From assembly GCF_001949145.1 (NCBI RefSeq), contig NW_019091489.1, positions 50,554 through 92,501 of the forward strand: a stretch of DNA of 41,948 nt, read 5' to 3'. Source of the stretch: Acanthaster planci (taxonomy: Eukaryota > Echinodermata > Asteroidea > Valvatida > Acanthasteridae). Below, piece by piece: positions 29,976-41,779 of this stretch (the stretch's first letter is position 1; every line of letters begins with the position of its first letter). Made by a program: the position numbers and the translations under genes. The notes below the pieces were generated by a model that was not told where the DNA came from, ran no database searches, and was given only the letters and a program-made list of their open reading frames with translations.

Positions 29976-29976
29976 T

Positions 29977-30660
29977 ACAGTGTTCTCCACAACGGAAAAT
30001 TTTGGCAGCGCAGTAGACATAAATGCGAGTGCGGTTTTCTCAATGATCAGTTGACTGTGAAAGGGTAAAAGAAATATGTTCAGGCAAATATAGGTTTACA
30101 ATTTCAAGCTCACGTCATAAAAATGAAGCAACCCCTCCATCGGAGCAGAGCGTGGGGGCCGCTCAGGCATGGCACAATCCTTCCATCGGTGCCCGTGCAC
30201 ACTCTGCAAAGCAATGTCACATGCACTGCGTGGGCACATGTACACGCTTGCACAATAGAATGTACAGTACATGTACAAAAAATATTCGATGGTTTTTGGC
30301 AGCCAAATTTTTGGATGGTTAGGCAGCCAATGATCACCATGGGAATGAGGGTTGGGCATAAAGCAGTCAAGTTGTCAAACGCTACGTCACATATAGACTC
30401 GTGCTGCACTCAGCTCTTGATGTTCCTTGTCATTGTCAGTACATCATAAGCGTCTTCGGTAAACTCAAACTCGATCCACAAACTGCGGTAAACCTCTTTT
30501 TTATTAAATCTTGAGAAAGTAGACATTCGGGGAAAAATGCACTACTCAAAAAAATAGCAGGGCGGCACAAGTTTTAGCCAGGCGGCAAAATTTTAGCGGG
30601 CCGGCTCGAAATTTTGGCAGGGCAGTCCACCCTGCTAAAACAGCCCGTGGAGAACACTGT
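29977..30660. mobile_element. hAT-like MITE with 14-bp perfect inverted termini
   Basis: The left end ACAGTGTTCTCCAC (29977-29990) is the exact reverse complement of the right end GTGGAGAACACTGT (30647-30660). Subterminal sequence (AAAATTTTGGCAG) is also shared in inverted form. CAGTG...CACTG ends suggest a hAT-type non-autonomous element. The flanks do not show a clean 8-bp duplication, and there is no transposase inside. Confidence 0.6.
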
Positions 30661-31426
30661 AGTTCATCTTTACTATACACATGAATCTGTACATGCAGGA
30701 TTACTTTTTATAAGCCAACTTACGTGGGGTTTTATTCTATATTAATCCCTGAAAAGGAAGCTGAAAGTTTAAGTCTGTTATCACGGCAGCATGTTTTACT
30801 TTAATTTTACTTTATCCTAGCCAAGTACAATTCATTTCAAGCCGCTATATTAGATGTACACTTCCAACAAAGAATTCACACTAGAAACTAGGACCTAACT
30901 TACTACTACCATTACGCCAAGATAAGACAAATTGCAAAAATCCCTACCAATACGTGAGTCTGTCACCCATAGAATTGTCCTAGACTGACTCATGCCGACT
31001 TTTTTTAAGGTGACCCTATTTCATATGGGAAGGTTTGTTTAGTTAGGCCGAGAATCCAAAAAAAAAACCTCCTGAAAGCAAATACCTAATAACTTGAAAT
31101 GACAGAAAGTCTATGCAATTGACCATTCTTATTTTCAAAACACATCAAAATAGTTTGGGGCATTACAACAAACCTGTGAGAGAAATTAACAAACTTAAAA
31201 AAGAACTCAAATGACTGAAATGTTTTAATATTTTTGAAAATAACTGAGGAATTGAACACTTTAAAAAAACAACCTAAGAAATCGAAACTCTGTGTAATAT
31301 TGTTGAATTTAATCCTAGTACTTTGGGTCTAAAGAACTATACCCTATTTTGAAAAAAATCCCAAAAAAGTCACTCCATGATTGTGGCAGCAGATATCTGC
31401 CAGATCTCCAGTCAAACTGCATGTTG
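30661..31426. other. Non-coding; may include the GAPDH 3' UTR
   Basis: Downstream, on the minus strand, of the GAPDH stop codon at 31427-31429. AT-rich with no recognised gene. Confidence 0.35.
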
Positions 31427-31493
31427 TTACTGAGAAGCCATGTAGGCAATCAAATCCACTACTCGGCAGCTGTATCCATACTCATTGTCATAC
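31427..31493 (-). CDS. GAPDH: Glyceraldehyde-3-phosphate dehydrogenase, last coding exon
   Basis: On the minus strand a splice acceptor (TTTTTTTCTCAATAG) is followed by G TAT GAC AAT GAG, giving (W)YDNEYGYSCRVVDLIAYM then ASQ and a TAA stop (31427-31429). This is the conserved C-terminal segment of cytosolic GAPDH, the glycolytic NAD-dependent enzyme, with Cys where Asn is common after GYS. The Trp codon would be split by the intron (TG/G). The presence of an intron argues against a processed retrocopy. The preceding exons were not found in the window to the right, so the intron is long, the gene is rearranged, or this is an orphan exon. It is the only host gene I can name here. Confidence 0.75.
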
Positions 31494-33210
31494 CTATTGA
31501 GAAAAAAACAAATGTCAGAACATGAGAACTTTTTGTCAAATCAAACCGAAAATGTACGTATTGTACACGTATTACTTGCTCCATCCAAAGGATGGCTGGA
31601 GCTCTGATGTTACAAATACATCTTCCACAAAACCACAAACAACATTTGGGTTACTAGAATCAAATAAGGACAAATTTTAAATAAAATATATTAAAAACCC
31701 TACTTAATAAAACTAAAAATTACAAGAACTGAAATAGTCTGATAAATCTAAAAATACTATCTATTAAACCTGTCTACCATTGAGAGGAAAGTCAAATACT
31801 GACAATTCTAAGAAAACAATGAACTATTTTATATGAATTCCAGGAAAAAGTCTCTCTAAGGCCTTGGACTCTATTCTTATTAACCCTCATGATATTGCTG
31901 AACGAAGTATAAGACTTGAACAATTCAAGAATTCTCAACTCTTTTAGTCTTCAAACCTTTAAGTTATGATGAAATCCTGCAGTGTACACAAGATTAATAC
32001 ACAAGTATGGGAAATGACGAATTAACTGCTCAAACAAAAACACTGGGGGGCTCGAAGGGATGACCCGCAAAGAGCTGAAGGACAGAAGACAGGCCCCAGG
32101 AGGCAATGAGCTGTTTTGAGGGGGACACTCAATGAACATACCGTAAAGGAAGTGTTTGAGGGCATGGTTGACTGATAGAGCCGACCAGGAAACCACTATG
32201 AATACCGAGTGCAGAACGGTAGTTGCGTATGGTTGCTACTTGCAGTCCTTTTTTTCTTTTCAATTTTCATGCTCATGTGCAATATATTATCTTCTGGGAG
32301 ACCTGGTAAACTGTGTAATGTTGTAATGCATGTATTTTTGTATGATACTATTACTGTTGCTTAGTTGATTTTTTTTTAGCATTTGTGTTGTTTGCATGTT
32401 TGTTTTCACTGTTGTTCTAATTGTGGACGATGTGGTTGTTGCTGTTGATGCTTTTGTTGTTCCGTTGTTTTTTAGTACATTTGTGTGTGCTTTTTTCAGT
32501 CAGGGTAGGTGCTCACTTAAATGAGACAGGGATTCATTACTACCCTGTGTTTGTTTTCGTGGGTTGTTGGGTGTTGGTGTCTTGTTTGTTTGTAGGGTCT
32601 TTGTCTGATTGGTTGTTTGTTGGTTTGTCTGTTTGTTGGTTGTGGGTTTTGGTTTTTTTTTACGGTTATATAATACGTTGTTTGTTCCTTTTCTGTTTTT
32701 CTGTTCGCTATCCTTTTTGTTTTGTATTGTTTTGTTTTTGGTCTGTTTGCAGCACCAGGAGAGCAACTCGATAGTAATTAAGTTTGCTTTTTTGCAATCC
32801 TACAGGGGTGTTACATGTGTTTTGTATCTTTGTGGGTGTGGTGTTGTTGCTTGTGCTGCTGTTTTTAAGTTTGAGTGTTGCTGTATTTTGTGTGTGTTTG
32901 TTTGTCTTTTTAATGGTGTAGATTCTTAATTAAAACTATATTTCTGAGCCTACATTTTATTTTTAATTTTGTAAACTGTAAATTTTCTGTGTTTTAATCC
33001 TGCAAATAAATAAATGAAACACAAGAAAATATTGGCTACTGTAGGTAAAGATGCCTCAGTAGGAGCTAAACCTTGTCCTTCACAATATGAAGTAAAATGC
33101 TTTTCTTATGCTGTTGTAGACTTTGCAAGTTGATTGGTGTCAACTGCCTGCGGCCATTTGCGCAGCATAAATAGAAAGGCCTGCTGCGTGGAATGATAGT
33201 TGGACAATGG
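31494..33210. other. No gene recognised; contains a T/G-rich tract at 32400-32760
   Basis: The sequence upstream of the GAPDH exon on the minus strand would be intronic. From about 32400 to 32760 the plus strand is strongly T/G biased (runs of TGTTTG and GGTTG), so the long open frames there are composition artefacts. Confidence 0.45.
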
Positions 33211-33214
33211 CTAG

Positions 33215-34083
33215 CATGTCAGGTGAAGATCCCATGGTTGTTGGACACTGGACTTTGGTTGGTGGAGAAGGTCAGGTCTGAGTGGAAGGACTGGAAGGTC
33301 TTGCACTAACTGACGGATCAACCGGAACAGAGCGACAAGAAGAACATGGCAACACTCCTGTTCCATCTTGGACAACACTGCAAGGATTAGGGGTATTGGA
33401 CAGAAGGCGTTGGCAAGTATCCCTTCCCAGCTGATACAGAGGGCATCTGTCGCCCAGGCTTGTGGGTGGGAGAATATGTAGCAGAACACCGGTAGCTGAG
33501 TGTTTTCTGTCAAGGCTAAGAGGTCAATATGTTGTTGTCAAGTGCCTTGAAGATTGACTTAGCCATGTTCCCGTGCAGAGTCCACTGTTTGGTGGATCCT
33601 TCATCAAGAAAGGGCATTGCAATGGACCAGCTGGCTTCTGGGATATGGTCTGTCTGCATTTGCCTTGTCAGGAGACAAAGGCATGGCGAATGCATGCCTC
33701 TTTGGTTATTTATATATGCGATCACTAGTGAGTTGTCCAGTTGAATCAGGACACGTTTGCACGTGACAGTTGTGCAAAAAGGGATGTAGCACACCAAAGA
33801 GTGCCTGGAATTCCAGAATTATAATGTGACTTCCTATTCTTCCTAAAACCGAGGTTCCCAATTCCCTGAGACCTGGAAGTTGAGACGCATTGGTACTTAT
33901 CACCTGTGGATCCATCTTTGGGAAGGAGAGGCCGCAATCAGCTGTAGAGGTCGAGATGTTCCGTATCAGCCACAAGCGAAGAGGTGGACAGATGAAGTCC
34001 ATAATGGGACCTGGAAGGTTGGTTGGGTCCCATTTGGATTGGAAGTACACCAGCTGGTGGAGCTGGAAGGGCCTTAGGCGCAA
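33215..34083 (-). pseudogene. DIRS-type remnant of a different family (RT end and RNase H)
   Basis: Minus-strand frames show the RT thumb (RPFQLHQLVYFQSKWDPTNL, about 34070), an RNase H start region (FPKMDPQVISTNASQLPG, about 33890) and the RNase H motif CKRVLIQLDNSLVIAYINNQ (about 33750), followed by ENTQLPVFCYIFSHPQAWAT and DALCISWEG (about 33450). These are the blocks found between RT and recombinase in a second group of animal DIRS/Ngaro-type elements, unlike the HTDNQALVHVI type of the other two copies. There are several frameshifts and no recombinase. The piece is truncated on both sides. Confidence 0.65.
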
Positions 34084-35100
34084 CGTCTACTGCTGGCCTA
34101 TTTCTCTACAGGCCAGAACCTTTCTGGCCGGTAGCTTCTAATCCCCCTTTTTCCTGTGTTTAAGGGCACTACCGCCTGGAGATTCTTTGTGTTGCTGCTT
34201 TCTAGTAGAAGTTAACTGCTGATGAAGAACACTATGGGTTTCTTTAATCGGCTTAATCCTACCCAGCCAAACAATGCGCCTTTGCGACCTATTGCAGACA
34301 AAGGCCTGGCATCTACTTCAGGCGGAGTGTTACGGCTGAGTGGTCTTCCAAAAAATGTCTTAACTGGCGCAGCTTTGTATTTACTGTGATCAAGAAATGT
34401 CTCAATAGGAATTTAACTTTGATCTTCAACAGATTTCGAAATTTACTTTTAAGAGTAGAGCTTTTGAAATTTGAAATATTATAATTATCAACTCATGGTC
34501 AACAAGAATACACCACACTGGAAGACGAAGGACCCTTACAAGTCATTTGGGCCAAAATCACTTGATGGGGTTGTTCAGACAACGGTGCAGAGCATAATGG
34601 TGAATTTTACCTTTTTGGACCTAATATAAGTACAAAGCATGAAATGTCACCAAACTTGATGCAAGATGTCGCGACACCACTCTCCACCGTATACCGGAAG
34701 GCGAAAGACCCCTCATGCATGATCTTGTAGATTTCAACGTTTCATGGGCCAAAATCACTTTTTGCGGTTTTACAGTCTGTTTACAGTATTCTTGAAAAGA
34801 ATGTACAGTTTTTAAGAATAGAAAGAGTGGACATTCTTCAAAAGTGACTTCATACATGAACAAAAAACACTTGACATTAAATTACAACGTCAAACACCGT
34901 AACAGATGCGCTCAACAATAAAGCAGATTGTTTTAGACATTCAATACGGTTAACACTCAAATGTTTAGATTTGACCCGGTAACGTTTTCTGTTGAGATTA
35001 GCGATTTTTAATTGAAGCGAACAGCTCCTTCTGCTGCACTATATATGTTTTTAATGTGTCTCCTTCATTTTTACATACCTTTTGAATTTTTAGTTTCATA
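34084..35100. other. No gene recognised
   Basis: The first 300 bp may still derive from the DIRS-type remnant. Two related phrases, GGGCCAAAATCACTT at about 34550 and 34747, hint at an old duplication. Confidence 0.35.
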
Positions 35101-35387
35101 TTTACATAGGCAGTTGATATTAACCCGCCAACGGCAAAAATTCCGTAAAGGTATTCTGCCGGTAGTCCTTTCTAATTGGTCCAAATCCATGACGTATTTA
35201 TTGCCGGCAACGAAATGCCTGAACTATTTTACCGGTCTAATGCCTACGCTGCAGGCATAACGCTGAAGGCATTTCGTTGCTGGCAATAAAAACGTCATGG
35301 ATTTGGACCAATCAGAAAGAATCACCGGCAGAATACCTTCACAGAATTTTTGCCGTTGCCGGTTTAATATCCATCTGCCTTTTACAT
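35101..35387. mobile_element. Foldback (hairpin) element with 7-8-bp target duplication
   Basis: Two inverted arms of about 110 bp (from 35108 and to 35380) share GATATTAA..CCG, AACGGCAAAAATTC, GGTATTCTGCCGGT, TTGGTCCAAATCCATGACGT and GCAACGAAATGCCT, leaving a loop of about 40-60 bp. TTTACAT(A) stands on both outer sides (35101-35108 and 35381-35388). No coding capacity. The arms are nearly complementary, so the insertion is a strong hairpin-former. The 8-bp duplication would fit a hAT-type source. Confidence 0.8.
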
Positions 35388-36570
35388 ATCCCTTTCATTT
35401 TAGTTTTATTTCACCTTTTTTCTATTTAAATTTAGATATTTACTCTAATGGTAACGTATAATTTTTATTATTTTATCCTTTTTCTTTGTGCATTTATTTT
35501 AAAATTTAATGTAGCAACTTTACTTTTGATCAACCCCTTCACGCCGGAAAGCGTCAAGAGCCGCGCCTGGAGAAAAGTCTAACCGGGAGGCAGCTGTAGC
35601 CGCATACCACACATGTAACTTTTATTCAGTGTACACCTGTAATTTCTGGGACCTTTGCATTGAATGGAAATCTGGGGCAACCTTAGCTGAAATAAATAAA
35701 TTATACAAGTTGGGGCTGGGCATTGATGCTGGGCATGAATGGACTACTGGGAAGCGGGCACACGAGCCACGGTGCCCACTAAAAGCAAGCATAGACCGTG
35801 TGAACTTAGCGGGCGCTGCACTCTCCGCTGTGACCGAGCGTCCTTGGGTAGTTGGTGTTGTCGCGTGGGCAAGGCAAGTGCTTCATACCCCTGCAGGGTT
35901 CAGGACTACACAGAGCCAGGCTGTGTGCAGTGTGTGACCCAGCAATCTTGGCAGATAGGCCTGGTGGCCAATCTAGGCGTCTGCGGTTGCCATTAGCAAA
36001 ATTGGGAAAATAAACCCGGTAGCCAGGTAGGTTGCGGTAAAATCTCTGTTGTTAAACAACTCTTTAAAACAACTTCAGCAATCACAATTCATGTAAAATT
36101 TTGCAAAACAGATTTAGAAACTTACATGTGATACTTCCCAGATGAATGAGATGATATTCCAAATGCATGTAATTTCCAAACGGAAGAATTTCCTTTTGAT
36201 GACTGAGGGAATTCAAAGAATGAGCATGTACTTCCAATGTTGTAAACGTAATCTTCATTTGCAGAGACAGCAAACTGTAAGTTCTCAAATCAGTTACTCG
36301 GAAAAGTTACTTGGTGGTGGTGTAAAAGCTCCCCAGCTCCGTACAGTCATTTAATGTATTTCTGCAACTAACATATATATATAAATCCATGGACCGTGCT
36401 ATACATTGATGATATCGACTGCATGTCTGTGTGTAACTTCATGTAAAGCATGTACTGTGGCTGTGCACCCAGCCGAGGAGTTACTCAATGGCTTAATTGG
36501 GAGAGGAATGAAGCTTTCATGTACATGCAAATATACATAGTCAGCAAAAACTCGACAGATGATGGATTCA
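35388..36570. other. No gene recognised
   Basis: AT-rich sequence. The frame at 35629-35937 shows no domain. Confidence 0.4.
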
Positions 36571-36801
36571 TCTCAAAGCATCAGTAAAGCCTTTTTGTTC
36601 TTCTGTACAATGTGAACAATAGTGGAGGGAGGGTCGTTTAAGTCGGAGAAACAACTCAAATTCGATTCGAATGGGCGAGGACGTTTTTGCAGTGACAGCA
36701 ATGGCATCACTGACAATTGCTGCCAGCTTGGGCTACACGTTGGGTCCAGTGGTCCCTTGGGTTTCAACATACCTGGCTACGCCATCAACCATTTCTTGAT
36801 A

Positions 36802-37016
36802 TCAGCCGTTTCCCGAGTCTGCATCATGGTGCTGTGCACCTGAATCATCCTCATATTTCTCTCCCTCCTCCTTGGAATCCAGTTCATCATAAAAAAGGAC
36901 AGGCTCAAGTGTAGGCTGCCTCTGATCATGGCTTATATTCGGTACTGAAAAAGAGGTCTTTTTGCCAATCTGCCCATTGTCTGGTGTGCTATCTTCCGAG
37001 TCCAAAACCTCATGAA
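36802..37016 (-). pseudogene. Acidic reading frame interrupted by the mariner-like element (3' part)
   Basis: Minus strand: HEVLDSEDSTPDNGQIGKKT followed by a Ser/Glu/Asp-rich end (DELDSKEEGEKYEDDSGAQH) and a stop at 36802. The frame is open back to the element edge at 37016. Its proposed 5' part is 40737-40771. A splice-donor-like CAG/GTATGT lies a little downstream (about 36770). No family is recognised. Confidence 0.3.
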
Positions 37017-37153
37017 TACAGGGTGGTTCAAAAAAAGGTAATCCAACTTTAAGGGGTTAACACGACAACACGATATACCTTTCAGCAAGGATCATGGTAT
37101 CACTTAAAGTAGAGATCATGACTGTTAAATGACAGGAAGGTTCCTTGTCCGGT

Positions 37154-37183
37154 GCTAGCACTATGAATCTCAACACCGTGAAA
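37154..37183 (+). repeat. Inner inverted repeat, left arm
   Basis: GCTAGCACTATGAATCTCAAC and ACCGTGAA (37154-37183) are matched in inverted form at 40061-40090. Weaker similarity extends inward for some 80 bp (ACTTAATTCACCGTGAAACTT). Confidence 0.7.
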
Positions 37184-37299
37184 ATATAGTTTACACTTAA
37201 TTCACCGTGAAACTTTCTTACATGGCAAAGTAAGCCTTTTTTCACGGTGCAAAATGAGCCTGCTTGGCGGGGAATTAGTTCATTGTAGTTTCACGGTGT

Positions 37300-40000
37300 T
37301 TTTACATGAGCTTCCGGGAGGCGAGGCACTCTATTATTATACGTAACGGTTTGGCTGATCCAGCTTCCCACCCGTGGAGGTGCTACAACCCACAAATTAA
37401 CAGTCTAATTGACGACCGGATTAGTGTGACTGACAGCCTCATCAGATTCTGTAAAAATCAACACATAAAAACCGCATCGCAAGGCCGCCGCGCTGCGACT
37501 TGCCGGCCGGCCGGCTGGCCTGGCCCACCAATAGATGTTTTTGCGATCACACACAGTGCAGACCACACTATCCATGCAGTGCCATCGCGAGCACATGCTC
37601 ACCATGGTGAGCCGCTCTTGCGAAGCTTTCCTGGGGTAATTATTTTCGCACTTTTTCTTTAATCTCGTGGTGTAGTTTGGGACACAATAATTAACACTGA
37701 GATATTACATGTAGTATTTTGTTACCTAAATTTCTCTTTCTACCGTTAAATAAAATCAGCCGCTTAAATTGTATGTGCGTCTTCGTTTAGCAAATCCAGT
37801 CTTTTTTGCCGATTGCGTTCGCGGTGTGATGTATCGGATCTATTTTCAGTTGGGTTTTTTAATGACATGTCACTTTCTGTGATCACATGGTTATTGGGAA
37901 AATCAGCGATTAGACTGTCCATGAATGGGCATGCAGTAGCAGTCAGGGTGTCGTGGTGGATGTAGATGCAGGTGATGTCCAAATCACACAGCTGTAAGCC
38001 GCGGCCGCCAGAATAGATCGGTGTGTCATTTCATACTTTAGCCAAGTGATTCGGACATGGCCAAAATCTTGCACATACATGCAGTATATGTATTGTACGT
38101 GTCACTGTGATTCATCGAATGCGCAGAGGAATTTTTGCTTAATTTTACACGCGCTGCCACTGCTTGAAAAAGTTCTCAGGATCTTGAAAAGCAGAGACCC
38201 AACTTTATATAAAATGTTGTAAGCACACATTGGATCACATACTGCCCCACAAAGGTCCCACATTCAAGTTTACACAAATTAAGAGGGAAATGATGTTTTG
38301 GTCTACTTGATCCTTTCCAACCAAAGACGTTTTCAAACAATGTACACGTACAACACCACAGCACTTAATTCACATGGTTTCTTTCATTTATATGCATGAA
38401 CATTACACACTGGAACATTAGTGTACGTTGGTGTTTAATAAACAAAACCGTCCATTCTTGAAAGCTGCAAATCTTGGTGAAATATTTTTTCCGAATTAAC
38501 AAGGTCTTGAGTGCCATTTTATTTCTTCCGAGTGATTTGTCAGGCTGTAACACTGCCAGGGCTGATACTTGTGATAGGAATATGTAGTGACCGACTGGCC
38601 AGGGACTACTGAAAGTTGCTGAAAAAATTATATCTGACAAGATACAAATCACAATTGTATACTGCAATGGGGGATTGTCGTTCATGACACCCAGCACATG
38701 TTTACGGGTGTAAATATGATTATGCGAGTGAAAAAAAAAGTCTGTCGAAAAATGGTAACAATATCCAGCATTCGCTGGAGAAAGTGTTTGAGAAAATTTG
38801 GGGAAAACAACGCAACGTACGTGGAAAGTTTCCTGTTCCCTTTATCCCCTCAGGCCACAGCAGACCTAAGATAGGAGCCTTTCAATCAAAAATTAATCAA
38901 AGACACGAAAGCAAAATGAAAGCACTGGGGCGGGGAAGGAATGTACAAGCGTGGACTGCCGTGACTACAAAAGAATAAGTGCATGTACCGACAAACGCGT
39001 GCTTGAATGACACGTACATGTGCTGTGGTTGTGTGCATCTCCATGTTGTGTGCCTGAACAAACACAAGCAGGGCACCCCAAAATCTCTCTGACAAAATGC
39101 ACAAGAACGGGCACAAGTTTCGTTTTTGGACTCACCAGATTTATTAGTCATTTAAGAATTTGATGTTTTGGATCATTTCTAACACTGTTGCATAACAGGT
39201 TTTGCACCACACGGTTCTTCCATCCTTGCGATTTCATGATCTTGTCTTCAGCGCAATCTGCTGCATGATTCATCTAGCAGTTGTCTTTTAACTGGTTCTG
39301 GGTATGCTATTGGTACATTTCTGGTGATGAGTACCTGTATACTATGCCGTTAGTGCATGTAATTAAAACAGTGAAGGGAAACATGGTCAAAAGGTTGTGT
39401 GTGTGAGCGGCCGTATCTCGTGCAATGTTGTTCATGTCATTTCATTCGTAACGTCGGGGGTATTAATTATAATGCCGATACCGAGCAGCAACTGGCAAGT
39501 GCCGCAGAGTGGAAGAAACTGAAGTTTATATTTCAATACCATTTTCCAAGAACTTTCTAAGCATTGTTGGGCTTTTTGACGCGGTTTTGTTGGAAGTGCT
39601 GAATATGATGGACTTTTTTGATGCGGGGCCAAAATTTCATGAAACCTTTAGCAGCCTTACGGTCGTTACGCCCAAGACGATATAGTGCTGCCGTAGCTCT
39701 TGCCTGGATCTAACTCATCGGAGTTTAATGAGTATCCACTTCGTAAGAAACTTTGGACTCATTGAAATCTCCACTTAGCCATGTGATTAAGATTGACAGG
39801 CAAGTGTACACCTTTTATGAGGGGTTAGGCCCATAAAACCAGGGAATTGATCAACAGATTAAGGCAACCGCAAAGTTAATGAGCTGGGCTTCTTGGGAGG
39901 CCTCACTGTGTTTTCATGGTGTTTTTACTGAAGCCCAGCGTGTCCTCACCGGGCCACGCAGGGGATTATTTTACGGTGATTTCAAAAGGTAATCCGCCCA
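37300..40000. other. Interior of the mariner-like element; no gene recognised
   Basis: Contains a GC-rich patch at about 37480-37525 (GCCGGCCGGCCGGC), several CACGGTG motifs near both ends, and only short open frames without recognisable domains. Confidence 0.4.
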
Positions 40001-40060
40001 GACATCGCCGTGAAAATAAGTTTCACAGGAAATTCATTCCAAATTATATATTCACTCCAA

Positions 40061-40090
40061 GTTCACGGCGTTGAGATTCATACTAGTCGC
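40061..40090 (-). repeat. Inner inverted repeat, right arm
   Basis: Reverse complement of 37154-37183 with a few mismatches. It lies about 640 bp from the outer right end, against about 135 bp on the left. Confidence 0.7.
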
Positions 40091-40736
40091 TATGCTTGAT
40101 TGAGCACAATCACCGAGAATTTAAGGTGCAAAAATATGGTTGGCTCACTTTCATGTAAAACAAATCAACACAAATTCTCATTTAATGAAGATTATTTATT
40201 CATGTAGTACACATTCATCAACAGGTTTCAACATTCTAATTATCTGGTAGCTGATTTCCAAATCCTCTCACTGGCCAACACCTTCCACGTGGCCACCGCC
40301 TCTCTCCAAACAAAGTCCACATCGAGCGCACATGTCTCTAACTCACTGCTTCTCTAACAGTTTCGATTTGCTCTCAGAATGTCCACCTCCCTCCGAATGT
40401 GAAAAACATGCCAGGTCTTTTGAATAAACCCATTGCACAACCAGGCAAAACGTTATTCACAATCAAGGTGTGACAATTGATCGAATGAAATACGATAAGG
40501 TGCAATAAGTGAACTAGAGCAGTTTTAGTGCCATGATTTCAATCCATTGGTATTCAGTTGTGCAATAGCATAATTAGGCAAGACACGTGTCATTTGAAAG
40601 CTCTTATCTTCAGTTCTATTGATGACTGCTGTGGCCCTCAAAATGCTGTGTGAGATGCCTTATAGCAATATCAACCCCTTAAAATTGGATTACCTTTTTT
40701 TTAAAAACAAAACAAACAAAAAAAACCCACCCTGTA

Positions 40737-40771
40737 GAATGCTTCCTTGAAGTTTGTGGCTGTTCACTCAT
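40737..40771 (-). pseudogene. Acidic reading frame interrupted by the mariner-like element (5' part)
   Basis: A minus-strand ATG at 40771-40769 opens MSEQPQTSRKH and reaches the element edge. Across the insertion, keeping one TA, the frame continues into 37016-36802. It may be coincidence (one chance in three for frame). Confidence 0.25.
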
Positions 40772-40825
40772 GTTTGAAGGTGAGCCCAAAATGCAGCTGG
40801 GGGTTTTGCCCGAGGCTCACGGTGT

Positions 40826-41298
40826 TTAACTCCATCGGTGTTGTGGGTGCCGGCAGTGCTTGCACTCAACAGCTACATGTAGGTGACTGAAAGTCTTCAC
40901 AAATTCCCCCATCATTCCTTTCATGACACCGCCTATGGCCTTCACCTGTTTTGCTGACATATCCGCAACCATGCTCGCTCCAGTGGAGCTGTCAGAGTTG
41001 GATGTTTCTCCAGAATGTCTGTTCCTGTGCCTTAGATTGCAGCATTCAGAGGGCTCAATGCATGCGAGTAATGCAACATCGTAGATGATGTGCACAATGA
41101 ACTCGCACCCACATGTCTAGCTGTAGCTTTCTTCTTGGAAACAATGAGCCCCTCAGGCTCGGATACTGGTCGGCCCTTGCCTTTCCTGACCACGGATGTG
41201 GGAGGAGTTTTGATGGCTTTAGTGTCCAACCTTTTTCTAATGACCATTCCAATGTCAGCCCATGCAGGTTCTCGGTGACATTGCCTGTGAGCGTACAC
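40826..41298 (-). CDS. Unrecognised minus-strand frames, possible exons
   Basis: Two overlapping minus-strand frames have protein-like composition: 41298-41032 (KTPPTSVVRKGKGRPVSEPE) and 41095-40826, with AKQVKAIGGVMKGMMGEFVK and a CKHCRHPQH metal-binding-like end. No family is recognised. They could be exons of a host or transposon gene that also includes 40771-36802, since all lie on the same strand. Confidence 0.25.
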
Positions 41299-41779
41299 GA
41301 CTTCGGTGAAGGCACATGCTCCAAGAGTCTTTATTTTCTATGCGATAACTAGCCAATAATTGCAGGCCCTTGAAAACTTCTATAAGTAACCTGTTTCTTC
41401 TGTTGCAGACTTTCTGCCAAACTGTCTCCCGAATAAGTGAAATTTTGTTTTCATTACTAGTAATAGCGAAATAGCGAGTTAATTTTGCACACTTAGTTGT
41501 GGTTAAGTATCTCACAATCTTGAGGAATCCAGTAGGACAGAAGTTAGCGAGGTGGAATGAGCACTACAGCCTCTCTTCAGAGCAAGGGAGGCTGGAGGTC
41601 CGGAAGGATTAGCTCTGGATCCAGCTTGGTCCAAAGTAATGCTTCTTTGTCTACCAGGAGACAGGGCTGGAGGCCCGGGAGGCACAGCCCTACTCCGTGT
41701 GCCAATGTACTCGAGGCTAGAAAGTGCGTCTCTCATACTTGGGCAGCTTTACTGATTACCACTGAATTACACATGGGGA

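Larger units (their letters stand above)
37019..40734. mobile_element. Tc1/mariner-like element, non-autonomous, TA-flanked
   Basis: TA/CAGGGTGG (37017 onward) is mirrored by CCACCCTG/TA (to 40736). The inverted ends continue as AAAAAAGGTAATCCAA, a T-run, AAGGGGTT on the left and AACCCCTT...TTGGATTACCTTTTTT on the right, about 50 bp in all. A TA target duplication and CAGGG ends fit Tc1/mariner. No transposase with the D,D34D/E pattern is visible in 3.7 kb. A second pair of inverted repeats lies inside. Confidence 0.65.

Noticed and set aside
32150-32200. Penultimate GAPDH exon ending in VSW
   Set aside because: The VSW/GT context fits by chance, but the preceding residues (LHSVFIV) do not match GAPDH.
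32421-32929. Cys/Phe/Val-rich open frames
   Set aside because: Produced by a T/G-rich low-complexity tract.
35629-35937. 102-codon plus-strand frame
   Set aside because: No domain or conserved-looking segment and no splice context; probably chance.
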